A DNA stretch of 64,000 nucleotides, from assembly GCA_963753545.1 (NCBI GenBank), contig CAVWCQ010000001.1:62001-126000 (forward strand). Direction: 5' to 3'. Below are positions 1-9,795 of this stretch, in pieces. Below the pieces are notes generated by a model. It was not told the origin of the DNA and searched no databases. It saw only the letters and a program-made list of their open reading frames with translations. Source of the stretch: CAVWCQ01 sp963753545 (GTDB lineage Bacteria > Chloroflexota > Anaerolineae > Aggregatilineales > Aggregatilineaceae). Position numbers and translations under genes: made by a program. The first letter of the stretch is position 1; each line of letters begins with the position of its first letter.

Positions 1-3000
1 GCCGATGTTGTCGCCCGGGGTGCGCCCAATGCGGCAGGCGCAAGCTGCCAGTCATACCTGGTGAACCAGGACACAACAACAGTTTATAGTTGTCCCGGGA
101 CTGCATGTAATGTGCTCGGCGCAATGAAGTTCGAGGACTGGTTGTGCGCTCAGGACTTTACCAGCCAGTATCCGGGATGGTTATATGCGTCTGACTCCGA
201 TTCCGGTCTTGTCGGTTGGGTGCAAAACACGGGTCTGAAAGCAGGACGCCCCAACACAAATACGGCTCCGTCACGCACACCAGGACCAGCCACCTTTACC
301 AGCGAACCGCAAACTCCCATCCCCACCCGGACGGTTGGCCCGGCGACGATGACGCCCGCTGGCCCAATTACCCTGGCTGGGGCAGAACCGGCTTGCCAGC
401 AATATCATGTTGTTGGCGATACAGCCCAGCTCCGCACCTGTGCCGGAACGAACTGTGAGGTAGCCCAGACACTCTCTCGCGAGGAGGCGCTATGCGTGCG
501 CGGAATCACGGATAATCCCGAATGGCTGATTGTAGACATGCAGCCAGACGCGGCCTCACCTTTGTACGCTGTCCAGCGCGACGAAATAGCCCCAGGACTG
601 CCCAATATTGGGTGTGAACCCTGGGAAGTGATTGCTCCAGTTGATGCCAATATCCGCGAATGCGCCAGCTTGACCTGCCAGATTTTGGGCACAGTCAGCA
701 ATGGCGATTGGGTTTGCGCGCGGGCGTTTGGCGGGGCATATGAAGACTGGGTGATGATTGATATCCCTGGCGGACGTACTGGTGTATGGATTTTCGCTTC
801 GGCTGTTCGCAAGCTGGCGGACACTGGCACGCCCGCCGCTTTTACGCCGTCTGGTCCAATGGCCTGCCAGCCTTATACCGTGAACGTGTCCCGCGCGAAT
901 GTGCGAACCTGCCCCTCAACGGACTGCGGTGTAGCGGGTAGGCTGGATCAGGGCAGCGAACTCTGCGTCTATGGCCCTGCCGCGGGAGCAGAAACGACCT
1001 GGTTTATGGTCGATCTCACCCCAGACGATCCGAACGATGCAGTGTCGTTTATCAGCCAGAATCTCGTTTCCCCCGTGGCGGCAGTCGCAGCCGTTGGAAC
1101 GCCAACCCTGGCCCCATCAGCCACTGAAACGCCGTCTGGCCCGCCAACTGTGACGCCAACCCCGACGCCATTTGTCACGCTGCTTCCGACAGCCGTTGCC
1201 CCGGTGACGAATGCCGCTGCTCCTGCGACGCCTATTCTCTCTAAGGAAGTCGTCCTGTCCACCCTGCGCGTGCGTGACTTTGAACTGACCTCACCGCGTG
1301 GTTCGAACCGCTTCCGCTTCCAGCTTCCTGATGACTGGTACATGGATGGCAACAGCGTCCTGTATTTGAATATTGAATACTTCGAAACTCGGCCCCCGGC
1401 CCAGCCTGGCGTCCCAAATGTGCCGTTGACCAGTATGCTGTCGATCAAGCTGGACAACGATCTGGTGTCGTCCATCACGCTCGATAACACCATTGTTGGG
1501 CCGCAGACCCTGGCTATTCCACTGCCCGCCTCGCTGATCGCCAGCACGGATCGGCGTAATCATTCTATTGAAGTGACGCTGGATGCGGAAGATCACTGCT
1601 TGCTCAACTCCGAGGCAAAGGTCTTTGTCCGCTCCGATATGTCCTTCTTCCATTTCGAGTTCCGTGAAACACCGCCTGTACTCGATCTGGCAGCCTATCC
1701 ACGCCCATTCTATAACCAGCGTTTTGCGGACGATCCTGAGTCTGTGCTGATGGTCCTGCCGCTCGATCCTGCTGATGTTGATATGCAGGCAGCGGCGCGT
1801 CTTTCGGCAGGGCTTGGCTTCCTGACGGGCCAGGGTCTGCATATCAATGTCGTTTCTGCAGAGGATATCACCGATCAGGAACGCCAGAGCAGTAACCTGC
1901 TGTTGGTTGGTCAGCTTGGAACCAATCCACTGATCGATCAGATGTATGCCGACAACCTGTTCCATACTCAACTGGACAGCGCGGGCAATATGACCATGAG
2001 CGGCGAAGCGATCGATGCGAATGACGGCATCGTCGATATGGCCATCAATCCCAATAACCCGATGCGCGCGGTTGTCGCTGTAACAGGCAAGACGCCTGAC
2101 GCCCTGCTCAAGGCGGCGCAGGCTCTGGCAGGACCGCCCGCGCTGATCGGCCTTGGTGGGCCGCTGGCGGTTGTCTCAAGTACACGCCCTGTGATACGTC
2201 CCCAGGCAGGAACGGTGATTACCTCCGATATCACCTTCACCGAACTGGGCTATCCCGAAATTACGCTGAACGGCATTGGCACGATAACCACCGATGTCGA
2301 CTTCTATATGCCGCTGGGCCAGAGCCTGACCTCGGACGCCTATGTGGATCTGCTGTTCAGCTACTCTGAACTGCTGCAAAATGGCCGGACGACGGTAGCC
2401 TTGCTGCTCAACAACAAGACGCCGCTTGCCAGCGAAGTATTGGGCACTTTTGGCGATACGGCGGCGACGGGCAGCGCTTCGTCTAGCGGCGCGACCCCGA
2501 TAAGTCCAAATCACCTGCGCGCCTGGATTCCGCCAACGAGCATTATCCCCGGCGAGAAGAACACGTTGACCATTATTGTCAATGTCGAAGGCGACTGGCA
2601 GTGTAACCCGCCCGATCCAGCGGTGGCCTGGTTCAATATCAGCGGTGACAGTACGCTGCACCTCCCGCGCGAAATCTCAAATCAGGCGCTGGCGAATCCA
2701 TTTGTTGGCTGGTTCCCCATCCCCTTCAATGCCCAGCCCGACCTCAGTGATGTCTGGATCTCGCTGCCCGATAACCCAACCCGTACTGAGTTGGAGCAGG
2801 CGTTCGGCTTCGCCGCTATGCTTGGTTCTTCAGTGGTGAATGGTGAAGGGATGTCTCCGCAGGTCCATCAGGGCGAAATTCCAGCCGGAACAGACCTGTC
2901 GGCCTATCACTTTATCGTTCTGGGACTTTCCACCAACAATTCTCTGCTGTCGATGCTCAATGAGAACCTGCCACAGCCGTTTATGGATGGAACCGACCAA

Positions 3001-3609
3001 CTGGAACAGAAGCTGGACGATGTAAGCTATGTCCTGCCGCCCGGCTACGAAGTTGGCGTGCTGGAAGTGCTGCCCTCGCCCTGGTCGCCGGATCGCGTGG
3101 TCCTGGTCGTGACAGGAACGGGAACGACCAGCCAGACCAATGCGGCGAATGCGCTGCTCGAAGATCGGTATGGGCGCAGCGAACTGCTGGGTAACGTCAT
3201 CTTCGTCAGCGAAAACACAGTATCCGCTATCGACACCCGGCTGCTGGACCAGCAGGTCGAAATCCTGACGCAGGTTCCCGAATTAGCGACCGAGACGGCG
3301 CTGCAAGGCTCACCCACGCCTGTCCAGTTCTATACGGCAACCCCCGGCCCGACACTTACGCCGCAGCCAACGAACACGCTGGGACCGACGCCAACAGCTT
3401 CACCAATCTTCACCGCTACTTCTGCTGCGTCGGCTGCTTCACCGGTGCCCACGCTGGTTCCGGTAACGCTGCAAGAAACCCAGCCAGCCGACGCCAAACT
3501 GCCGAGTTGGTTCCCTATCCTGCTGGCGGTTACAGGAGGCGTGCTGGTGATTGCTCTCCTGTTTGGTATCGCACAGGCCTTCCGGCGAGGGCGCGGCGGT
3601 GTCGTCTAA
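1..3609 (+). CDS. BcsB-like membrane-anchored protein with SH3-like repeats (5' end outside window)
   Basis: The reading frame is open from base 1, so the true start lies upstream; an internal GTG at 61 is probably not the start. Four Cys-rich SH3-like repeats lie in the first ~330 residues, each with a pattern like RxCxxxxCxVxGxL followed by LCV, separated by Pro/Thr-rich linkers. From about residue 395 (counted from base 61) to 1090 it resembles BcsB, the periplasmic cellulose synthase subunit, including the beta-sandwich segments and the segment around DHCLLNSEAKVFV. A second Pro/Thr linker and one C-terminal membrane helix (about 1153-1175) with a basic tail follow. Family knowledge suggests it guides an exported polysaccharide at the membrane. 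No BcsA-like synthase is in the window; it may lie upstream. It heads a tight cluster with polysaccharide genes. Confidence 0.75.
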   Translation, partial: ADVVARGAPNAAGASCQSYLVNQDTTTVYSCPGTACNVLGAMKFEDWLCAQDFTSQYPGWLYASDSDSGLVGWVQNTGLKAGRPNTNTAPSRTPGPATFTSEPQTPIPTRTVGPATMTPAGPITLAGAEPACQQYHVVGDTAQLRTCAGTNCEVAQTLSREEALCVRGITDNPEWLIVDMQPDAASPLYAVQRDEIAPGLPNIGCEPWEVIAPVDANIRECASLTCQILGTVSNGDWVCARAFGGAYEDWVMIDIPGGRTGVWIFASAVRKLADTGTPAAFTPSGPMACQPYTVNVSRANVRTCPSTDCGVAGRLDQGSELCVYGPAAGAETTWFMVDLTPDDPNDAVSFISQNLVSPVAAVAAVGTPTLAPSATETPSGPPTVTPTPTPFVTLLPTAVAPVTNAAAPATPILSKEVVLSTLRVRDFELTSPRGSNRFRFQLPDDWYMDGNSVLYLNIEYFETRPPAQPGVPNVPLTSMLSIKLDNDLVSSITLDNTIVGPQTLAIPLPASLIASTDRRNHSIEVTLDAEDHCLLNSEAKVFVRSDMSFFHFEFRETPPVLDLAAYPRPFYNQRFADDPESVLMVLPLDPADVDMQAAARLSAGLGFLTGQGLHINVVSAEDITDQERQSSNLLLVGQLGTNPLIDQMYADNLFHTQLDSAGNMTMSGEAIDANDGIVDMAINPNNPMRAVVAVTGKTPDALLKAAQALAGPPALIGLGGPLAVVSSTRPVIRPQAGTVITSDITFTELGYPEITLNGIGTITTDVDFYMPLGQSLTSDAYVDLLFSYSELLQNGRTTVALLLNNKTPLASEVLGTFGDTAATGSASSSGATPISPNHLRAWIPPTSIIPGEKNTLTIIVNVEGDWQCNPPDPAVAWFNISGDSTLHLPREISNQALANPFVGWFPIPFNAQPDLSDVWISLPDNPTRTELEQAFGFAAMLGSSVVNGEGMSPQVHQGEIPAGTDLSAYHFIVLGLSTNNSLLSMLNENLPQPFMDGTDQLEQKLDDVSYVLPPGYEVGVLEVLPSPWSPDRVVLVVTGTGTTSQTNAANALLEDRYGRSELLGNVIFVSENTVSAIDTRLLDQQVEILTQVPELATETALQGSPTPVQFYTATPGPTLTPQPTNTLGPTPTASPIFTATSAASAASPVPTLVPVTLQETQPADAKLPSWFPILLAVTGGVLVIALLFGIAQAFRRGRGGVV

Positions 3610-5833
3610 ACGGTTTCGATCTTCAATTTTGATTGGGGCTGCTGTCCTGATCGTCCTCCTGACACCCCTCGTGGGTGCAGGAGGAACGGTCGCTAAGGGG
3701 CAAGGCAGCCCCTTCTTATGGTGGTTAGTTGGGTCCACGCTGAAGATTTCTCCAGCGGACTCTGCCCCGGATGATATCGAATCCGGTCTGCATCTCCATG
3801 CTGCCCGCCAGGAATATGCCCCTTTTCAGGTGGTGTTCCGCACCGGGGATCAGCCTCTCGAAGATGCACGCCTGGCAGTCGATTATCCTGAAAATGCCTT
3901 TGATCTGACCTTTTATGAAGAGTCCTTTCTGGCATTGCCCGTTGTGCCGGAACCAGGGATTTTCACCCTGGCGCGCCTGCATGCCGATCAGCTTCCCGAC
4001 GGCCTCAAGCCGTTCTCGGCTGACACGCTGTCTCTGCCCGCCAACAGCACGTTGATCCTGTGGGTCGATCTTTACGTCCGTCCGGATGCACGGCCCGGCG
4101 ACCATACCCTGACCATCAATGTGAGCGGTGTGGGCTGGCGGCGTGTGGACATCACTGTTTACCCGGTTGATCTGGCTCCCTCCGCGGCGATGAACGTGAT
4201 CATTCCACTGGGTGATGCCAACTGGACTCTGCCCTTTTTTGGGGGTGACGATCCCGCCGCATTTTTGCAGGAGATGCACAGGCTGCTGCTGGAAAACGAT
4301 CTGCTGCCCGGCGCATTAGCGGCTCGCCCCCGCCTGGATGCAAACGGCGGCTGGGACTTTACAGCCCTGGATGCCGAACTCGACGCGCTGCCTCCTGGCG
4401 CAACCTTCTACGCTCCCGGCCCATATGACGAGGAACGAGGCGAATATCTGCTGCTAAATTCAACCGGGCGGCCCTACAAAGAAGCCCATTTTGACGATTC
4501 CACCTTTGCCGATGGCATGCATGCCTATTTCCAGGCGCTGGCGGACTATCTCGCTGCGCGGGATCGGCTGGATGGCGCGCTGATCTATCCAATGGATGAA
4601 ACACGCTGGCTGGGCGATGAGCCAATCCACTCTGGGCCAGCCGGGTTCGAGCGCCTGGCGTGGTGGACCGAAACGGTCCGCGCCGCAGGTCTGCGAGTGC
4701 GTGCCTCTGGCGTGACTCCGGTTGCCCCCGGCCCCGCTTCCTTCGGTTGGATCATGCCGAATTTGGTGGCCGATGACCTCCACGTCCCCGAAGATACTTT
4801 TGACGCAGCCCCCGATCTGTTTGCAGCGTGGAACAAAGAGCCGTCTCAAACCACCAGCCTCTATCTGAACGAATACGGCGACTTGATCGATCTACCTGCC
4901 GCTTTGCAGCGCGGCATGATCTGGCATGCCTATGCGCACGGCATCCGCGATATTGCCGGGTACGGGGCGCTGGAGTGGGTGGACGATAATTATGATCTGG
5001 TCAATCCCTGGACGGATCCCGATAAACTCTATCCCCAGTCCGGCTACGGCGGCGGCGCGCTGGTTTGGCCCGGCCCGCTGCCCTCGCTGCGTATCAAACT
5101 GCTGCGCGAAGGTGTGGAAGATGCGCGCCTGCTTGATCTCTATGCCGCCCAGTTTGGCGCGGAGCCGACCCAGCAGTTTGCCAGTTGTCTGACGCCCGGC
5201 GCGTTAGCCGATCAAAATCCGCCTGCTGATCTATGGGACGCTGCGCACACCGAACTGCTGGTTGCACTGTCGGAGGGAAATTCCGTCTCCAGCGATCTTT
5301 GCCTGACTCCGGTTTCTTTTTCCGACGAGCAGATTCTCTTTGACTTTGACAATCTGAGCGAGGACGAAATCCAGGCAGCTCTCGATGAGTGGGATTTTAC
5401 CGACACGATAGGCAGACTGGTCTGGAAAGGTAGCAGCCGCGCTCTGAGTGTCAACTACAAGGGCGGCGGGAACGAAGCGGGTTACTGGTTAGGGGAGTCG
5501 GATTGGTCCGATTGGGACGCGCTTGAGATCGAGGTATGGAACACCAGCCCTTATTTTGCCCTGCTTGATGTTGGCCTGACTGATACGAGCGGCCATTATG
5601 TAATGCTGCGCAACGGTGCGATTATCCTTGGGCCAGACGGTCACCAAACTCTGATTCTGCCGCTGGTTGTTCCCCTGGATGAAAAGGAAAGATTCGACTG
5701 GTCCAAAGTGGAATATATCAGTTTGCAGGTGAGTACAAGCACTAAACAGACAGACGCCTTCGGCCATACAGCCACTTACCCCTTAGGCCCGCGGACCCTG
5801 GTCTTTGATAACTTCAGATTGGTGCGTCAATGA
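3599..5833 (+). CDS. Secreted DUF4091 (GH123-like) protein
   Basis: I chose the GTG at 3599, which overlaps the upstream gene by 11 bp and gives a short basic N-terminus plus hydrophobic helix (signal peptide or anchor). A TTG at 3551 is possible but lies deep in the upstream gene. The middle of the protein carries the DUF4091 signature around residues 460-520, with the motif LRIKLLREGVEDARLLDL typical of that family, which is related to GH123 glycosidases. The last ~170 residues look like a carbohydrate-binding beta-sandwich (ending DNFRLV). A role in trimming or binding extracellular polysaccharide is inferred from these domains and from neighbouring glycosyltransferase genes; the substrate is unknown. 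The following gene starts inside its stop codon. Confidence 0.7.
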   Translation: MSSKRFRSSILIGAAVLIVLLTPLVGAGGTVAKGQGSPFLWWLVGSTLKISPADSAPDDIESGLHLHAARQEYAPFQVVFRTGDQPLEDARLAVDYPENAFDLTFYEESFLALPVVPEPGIFTLARLHADQLPDGLKPFSADTLSLPANSTLILWVDLYVRPDARPGDHTLTINVSGVGWRRVDITVYPVDLAPSAAMNVIIPLGDANWTLPFFGGDDPAAFLQEMHRLLLENDLLPGALAARPRLDANGGWDFTALDAELDALPPGATFYAPGPYDEERGEYLLLNSTGRPYKEAHFDDSTFADGMHAYFQALADYLAARDRLDGALIYPMDETRWLGDEPIHSGPAGFERLAWWTETVRAAGLRVRASGVTPVAPGPASFGWIMPNLVADDLHVPEDTFDAAPDLFAAWNKEPSQTTSLYLNEYGDLIDLPAALQRGMIWHAYAHGIRDIAGYGALEWVDDNYDLVNPWTDPDKLYPQSGYGGGALVWPGPLPSLRIKLLREGVEDARLLDLYAAQFGAEPTQQFASCLTPGALADQNPPADLWDAAHTELLVALSEGNSVSSDLCLTPVSFSDEQILFDFDNLSEDEIQAALDEWDFTDTIGRLVWKGSSRALSVNYKGGGNEAGYWLGESDWSDWDALEIEVWNTSPYFALLDVGLTDTSGHYVMLRNGAIILGPDGHQTLILPLVVPLDEKERFDWSKVEYISLQVSTSTKQTDAFGHTATYPLGPRTLVFDNFRLVRQ

Positions 5834-6945
5834 CTGATCATCGAGAGTATCGCGTCCTGCTGGTCGATTTGGCCCGTAGTTTTGGCGGCGCGGAAATCCG
5901 TGTGCTGTCTCAGGCTCGTGCGCTGCGTGAGCGAGTAGCCTCGGTTCATGTCGCAGCGCTGCACGGCAGCCTCCTTCATCAGCATCTTGAGGCGGAAGGA
6001 CTGCCGAGCATTCCCATTCAGGCAGGACGTGCCAGCCCTAAGCTTCTGTGGGATTTAGGGCGTATCATCCGCCACTATGATATTGTGGATGCGCACAACG
6101 TCCAGTCGATTTTATGGAGCCATCTCGCGGCGTCTCTGGTCCGAGTTCACGGGCGCGTAGCTACAATTCACAGTGACTACGGCGCGGAGTATCCCGGCTT
6201 CAAGGGAAGGCTCTACGAAGGGGTCCTGCGCCTGGATCGGCGGCTGGGGCGGCAGATTATCAATGTGACCGGAGTTCTGCAAAGCAAAGCCGAGCGCCAG
6301 GGGCTTGGAGCGCGGAGCACGCTCATCTACAATGCGGTTGCCGTGCCGGACGATCCAGCCGCCGGTGTGCCGAACGTCGAATTGCGGCGCGAACTGGGCT
6401 TTGGTCCGGATGATTTTGTAGTCGCCAGTTTTGCCCGGCTCAAGCCAGTGAAGGGCCACACCTACCTGATCGATGGTCTGGCCCGCCTGAAGGATTTGCC
6501 ACACGTCAAGCTGCTTCTGGTGGGTGATGGTCCCCTCCGTGCCGAACTGGAAGCGCAGGCGGAGGCGCTGGGTATCGCGGACCGCGTTCGGTTTACCGGG
6601 TTCCGCCGCGATATTACGGCCTTGTTGCTGGCCGTGAATGCCGCCTGTCTTGCGTCGCTCTCCGAGGCCCTGCCCTATGCCGTGTTGGAAGCGGCCTCCT
6701 ATGCGCGCCCCTTGCTGGTGACGAAGGTCGGCGGGATGGCCGATTTGCTGGACAACGGCGTGAATGCTCTCCTGGTTCCCCCCCGCGATCCGGCTGCGCT
6801 GGCCGATGGTATGCGCTGGCTGGCAACGCGCCCGGAAGATGCCTGCGAATTAGGGCTGGCAGCATATAAACTCGTGCGAGACTCCTTCAGTTTAGATGTG
6901 ATGATCGAACAGGTTTTGCAGGTGTATGATCGGGCACTGTTATGA
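5830..6945 (+). CDS. Glycosyltransferase family 4
   Basis: A 371-residue GT-B fold glycosyltransferase. The N-terminal domain starts with LLVDLARSFGGAEIRVL, the usual GGAE loop of GT4 acceptor domains. The C-terminal donor domain has FVVASFARLKPVKGH, LLLVGDGPLR and the EX7E motif in SEALPYAVLEA. It probably transfers a sugar from a nucleotide-activated donor onto a lipid- or glycan-linked acceptor in the cytoplasm; donor and acceptor cannot be read from sequence. ATG overlaps the stop of the DUF4091 gene by 4 bp and its own stop overlaps the deacetylase start by 4 bp, so the cluster is translationally coupled. Confidence 0.88.
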   Translation: MTDHREYRVLLVDLARSFGGAEIRVLSQARALRERVASVHVAALHGSLLHQHLEAEGLPSIPIQAGRASPKLLWDLGRIIRHYDIVDAHNVQSILWSHLAASLVRVHGRVATIHSDYGAEYPGFKGRLYEGVLRLDRRLGRQIINVTGVLQSKAERQGLGARSTLIYNAVAVPDDPAAGVPNVELRRELGFGPDDFVVASFARLKPVKGHTYLIDGLARLKDLPHVKLLLVGDGPLRAELEAQAEALGIADRVRFTGFRRDITALLLAVNAACLASLSEALPYAVLEAASYARPLLVTKVGGMADLLDNGVNALLVPPRDPAALADGMRWLATRPEDACELGLAAYKLVRDSFSLDVMIEQVLQVYDRALL

Positions 6946-7964
6946 AAAAATCACACCCCATTTCTGATCTACTCTATCGAACTGGTGCGCTGCGTCTGTT
7001 GGACGGGGCCTGGGGTTCGCACCGGCTGACTGTTCTGGCCTATCACCGCATCAACAATGTGAATGCGCCAGACTTTGTTGGCTTAAAGGCGAATGTCAGC
7101 GCCTCCCCGGAACAGTTCGCCCAGCAGATGGATTATGTGGCGCGTACGTTCAACGTTATCGATCTGGCGGTGCTGCGCGATCATGTGGTAGATGGCAAAC
7201 CGCTGCCATCCCGCCCGCTGTTGATCACGTTTGATGATGGCTATCTGGACAATTATGAGTATGCCTATCCGGTTCTCAAGGCACGCGGCCTGCCCGCTGT
7301 GATCTTCCTGGTTACGCGGATGATCGGCTCCGACGGTTGGCCCTGGTGGGATCAGGTTGTCTACTGCTTTGAGCACACAAACTGCACCCAGGCTGTCTTG
7401 CCTGTTCTGGGCGAGACGCGCCTGACCACCCCCGATGAGCGTCGTGTTGCCGCCAATGCCCTGTCGCGTCATCTGAAGATCATGCGTGACGAGGACAAAT
7501 ACGCCGTAATGCACGATTTGCCGGAACTATTGGGCGTCGAAATACCCGCGCAGCGGCTGTTTTTTGACTGGGATCAGGCCCGTGAACTGGCTGCCAACGG
7601 GATCGCCTGCCAGTCCCATACGACGTCGCACCCGATCCTGACCCGCATCCCCGAATCTGACCTGCGCTGCCAGTTAACCGATTCCCGCGTTAAGCTCGAA
7701 GCGGAACTGGGCAGACCGGTCTATGCCTTCGCCTATCCCAATGGATTGCCGTCCGATTACAATCAGGTGGCTCTCGATATGCTGCGCGAGGCACATTACT
7801 CGCTGGCTTTTACCCTGACCCCCGGCCCCATGCGCGCGCGGTCTATCCGGCGCAGCCCCCTGCTCATTCCGCGTATTTTTCTGAGCTACCGCGATGGCTT
7901 TTCCACCTTTGTGATGAAGGTGATGGGCCTGCCCGCGGTTTATGAGATGCTGCATCTGCCATAA
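6942..7964 (+). CDS. Polysaccharide deacetylase family protein (NodB homology)
   Basis: The 340-residue protein contains the NodB homology domain: motif 1 is LITFDDGYLDN (catalytic and metal Asp pair near residue 90) and motif 2 is SHTTSH (metal His residues near 225). Later, FAYPNG corresponds to motif 3. Such enzymes remove N- or O-acetyl groups from extracellular glycans. There is no obvious signal peptide, so it may act on a cytoplasmic or membrane-linked intermediate. It is coupled to the upstream glycosyltransferase by a 4-bp overlap and lies 11 bp before the next glycosyltransferase, which supports a role in the same polysaccharide pathway. Confidence 0.85.
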   Translation: MKKSHPISDLLYRTGALRLLDGAWGSHRLTVLAYHRINNVNAPDFVGLKANVSASPEQFAQQMDYVARTFNVIDLAVLRDHVVDGKPLPSRPLLITFDDGYLDNYEYAYPVLKARGLPAVIFLVTRMIGSDGWPWWDQVVYCFEHTNCTQAVLPVLGETRLTTPDERRVAANALSRHLKIMRDEDKYAVMHDLPELLGVEIPAQRLFFDWDQARELAANGIACQSHTTSHPILTRIPESDLRCQLTDSRVKLEAELGRPVYAFAYPNGLPSDYNQVALDMLREAHYSLAFTLTPGPMRARSIRRSPLLIPRIFLSYRDGFSTFVMKVMGLPAVYEMLHLP

Positions 7965-7975
7965 GGGAGTCGGAC

Positions 7976-9186
7976 ATGCGCGTTTACGTCGTCGAAGCAT
8001 CGGGCCGGGGCGGGATGATCCATTATGATTATCATCTCTGCCGTGCCCTGGCACGTCTTGGCGTGGAAACCACTCTCGTCACCTCCACCGCCTACGAACT
8101 GCGTGATCTGCCTCACGAATTCCGGGCCATCGAATTGATGCGCCTCTGGGACCCGCGCGGAGCCAGGGGCGGGAATCCAATCTGGCGCAAGGCACGGCGG
8201 GCGCTGCGCGGCGGGCTGTATGTGTGGGAGTGGCTGCGGCTGGTGCGTTATTTGCGCCGCGAACGGCCCGATATCGTGCTTTTTGGCGAAATCCGCTTCG
8301 GCTTCGAGGAGCATTTTCTCAAGCTGCTGCGCCGATCCGGGCTGGTGCTGGCCGATATTGTTCACGACGTCCAGTCCTACGACACGCGGCGCGGTTCAGA
8401 GAGCATCGTCCAGGAATCATCGGCTCATTACGAGCGCTTCAGCCGGATTTATAACCAGTTTGCCGCGCTCTTTGTCCATGATCGCAGCAACCTGGAACAG
8501 TTTCTCCAGCTATACACGGTTCCGCCGGAGCATGTCCACGAAATTCCTCTGGCGACAAACGAACTGGTGCTGGAAGTCCCCCAGGCGAAAAGTCAGGATG
8601 ATCTGCGGCGCGAACTGTCTATTGGCCCCAATCAGCCCGTGGTGCTCTTCTTTGGGACGATCACCAAGTATAAGGGTCGTCGAAGATCTTGATCCGTGCC
8701 TTTCCTGCGGTTGCCCAGGCGACTGGGGCGCGGCTGGTCGTGGCGGGCTTCCCGGCGAAAGATGTGGATGCGGACGCGCTGCGATCCGAAGCCGCCGAAC
8801 TTGGCATTGCCGATCAGGTGTCCTGGTTCCTCGATTATGTGCCGAACGAGTGGGTGGCCTCGCTGGTCCGGCTGAGCGATGTGGTTGTGCTGCCCTACCG
8901 TGCTATCACCCAGAGCGCCGTGCTTCAGATCGCCTATGCCTGTGGCAAGCCTGTTGTTGCTACCTGCATTGGTGGCCTGCCGGATGTGGTCGAAGATGGG
9001 CAAAGCGGCCTCCTCGTCCCGCCCGAAGATCCGCCCGCCCTGGCTGACGCGATCACGCGCATCGTGAGCAGCCGGGAACTGGCGGAACAAATGGGCAGCC
9101 GTGCCGCCGAACTCGCTCAGACGCGTTATGCATGGCGCGTCGTCGCGGAAAAGATGAAGGTCGTGTTCGAAACGCTAATGCGCTAG
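7976..9186 (+). CDS. Glycosyltransferase family 4, frameshifted
   Basis: One glycosyltransferase is split over two frames. The N-terminal part runs 7976-8692 and breaks after VVLFFGTITKYKG; the C-terminal part resumes at about 8689 with IRAFPAVAQATGARLVV. The short VEDL piece expected between them is present in the third frame, so two separate single-base insertions lie between about 8675 and 8690. Removing both gives about 402 residues, the usual GT4 length. The C-terminal half holds the donor-binding region (SGLLVPPEDPPALADAI). The 11-bp spacing after the deacetylase and ATG with GGGAG upstream support 7976 as start. Either a sequencing artefact or a recent pseudogene; the rest is well conserved, which favours the former. 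Confidence 0.75.
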
Positions 9187-9632
9187 GACTTGCCTTTTAC
9201 ATAATCCGCAAGCTGCTGCAATTCCTGGGCGTAGATGCGCCGCGAGATCGGTGGATTCATCAGCTTTTCCATAAATCCCTGGATTCCGGGGCTCGGTTTT
9301 GTATCAGAGGTGATAGTGACCCGCGCCTGCGATCCTCCGTCCAGTGGTTCGACCGTAAAGGCGGTGACAACCCCCGCCTGCTCATCGGTTTCCACGAGCA
9401 CGCGGCCCGGTTCCGGTTCGCTTATGGTCAGGTGATAGGTTTTTTTCACGCCCATTACCGCCATGCGCGCCAGGACAACCGTTCCTGCTCCCTGCCCGCC
9501 CTGTTCGACGGTGAGTTCTCTAAAATACTGTTTGGGCAAAATTGCTGGGTGTCCTACTTGATAGTCGCTGATGATGGCATAAATGGTGGCCGGCGAAGCG
9601 TCAATTACTTTTGAAGCTTCAACGTGAATCAT
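9183..9632 (-). CDS. SRPBCC (polyketide cyclase/START-like) family protein
   Basis: A 149-residue protein starting MIHVEASKVIDASPATIYAI, the usual N-terminus of SRPBCC ligand-binding proteins, in which a beta-strand is followed by the helix that closes the cavity. The GRVLVETDEQAG and RVTITSDTKPSPG strands fit the same fold. The family binds hydrophobic ligands; no catalytic residue can be assigned. The start has a GGGGAGAG ribosome site. Its stop overlaps the convergent glycosyltransferase by 4 bp, so it is not part of that operon. Confidence 0.75.
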   Translation of the reverse strand: MIHVEASKVIDASPATIYAIISDYQVGHPAILPKQYFRELTVEQGGQGAGTVVLARMAVMGVKKTYHLTISEPEPGRVLVETDEQAGVVTAFTVEPLDGGSQARVTITSDTKPSPGIQGFMEKLMNPPISRRIYAQELQQLADYVKGKS

Positions 9633-9735
9633 TTTATTCTCTCCCCTCTATGCTCTCTATGCATATCATACAACCATTTGGACTGGGCTGGCACAGCAAC
9701 CGCGGTAAAATCCACTTTACTTGGCTCTTTTATCT

Positions 9736-9767
9736 TTTCTCTGCGTTCTCCGCGCTCTCCGCGGTGA
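9736..9767. repeat. Degenerate TCTCYGCG tandem octamers in the leader of the cyclohydrolase gene
   Basis: About three imperfect copies of a pyrimidine-rich octamer (TCTCTGCG, TTCTCCGCG, CTCTCCGCG) end about 30 bases before the ATG at 9796. Similar low-complexity stretches are scattered between genes in some bacterial genomes. No function is known to me; they could be replication-slippage or mobile-repeat remnants. Confidence 0.4.
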
Positions 9768-9795
9768 TATTTTCTTTTTCTGAGGAGATTACGCC

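Noticed and set aside
405..830. Long antisense frames inside the BcsB-like gene
   Set aside because: Shadows of the high-GC third codon positions; the forward protein is clearly structured into repeats and domains.
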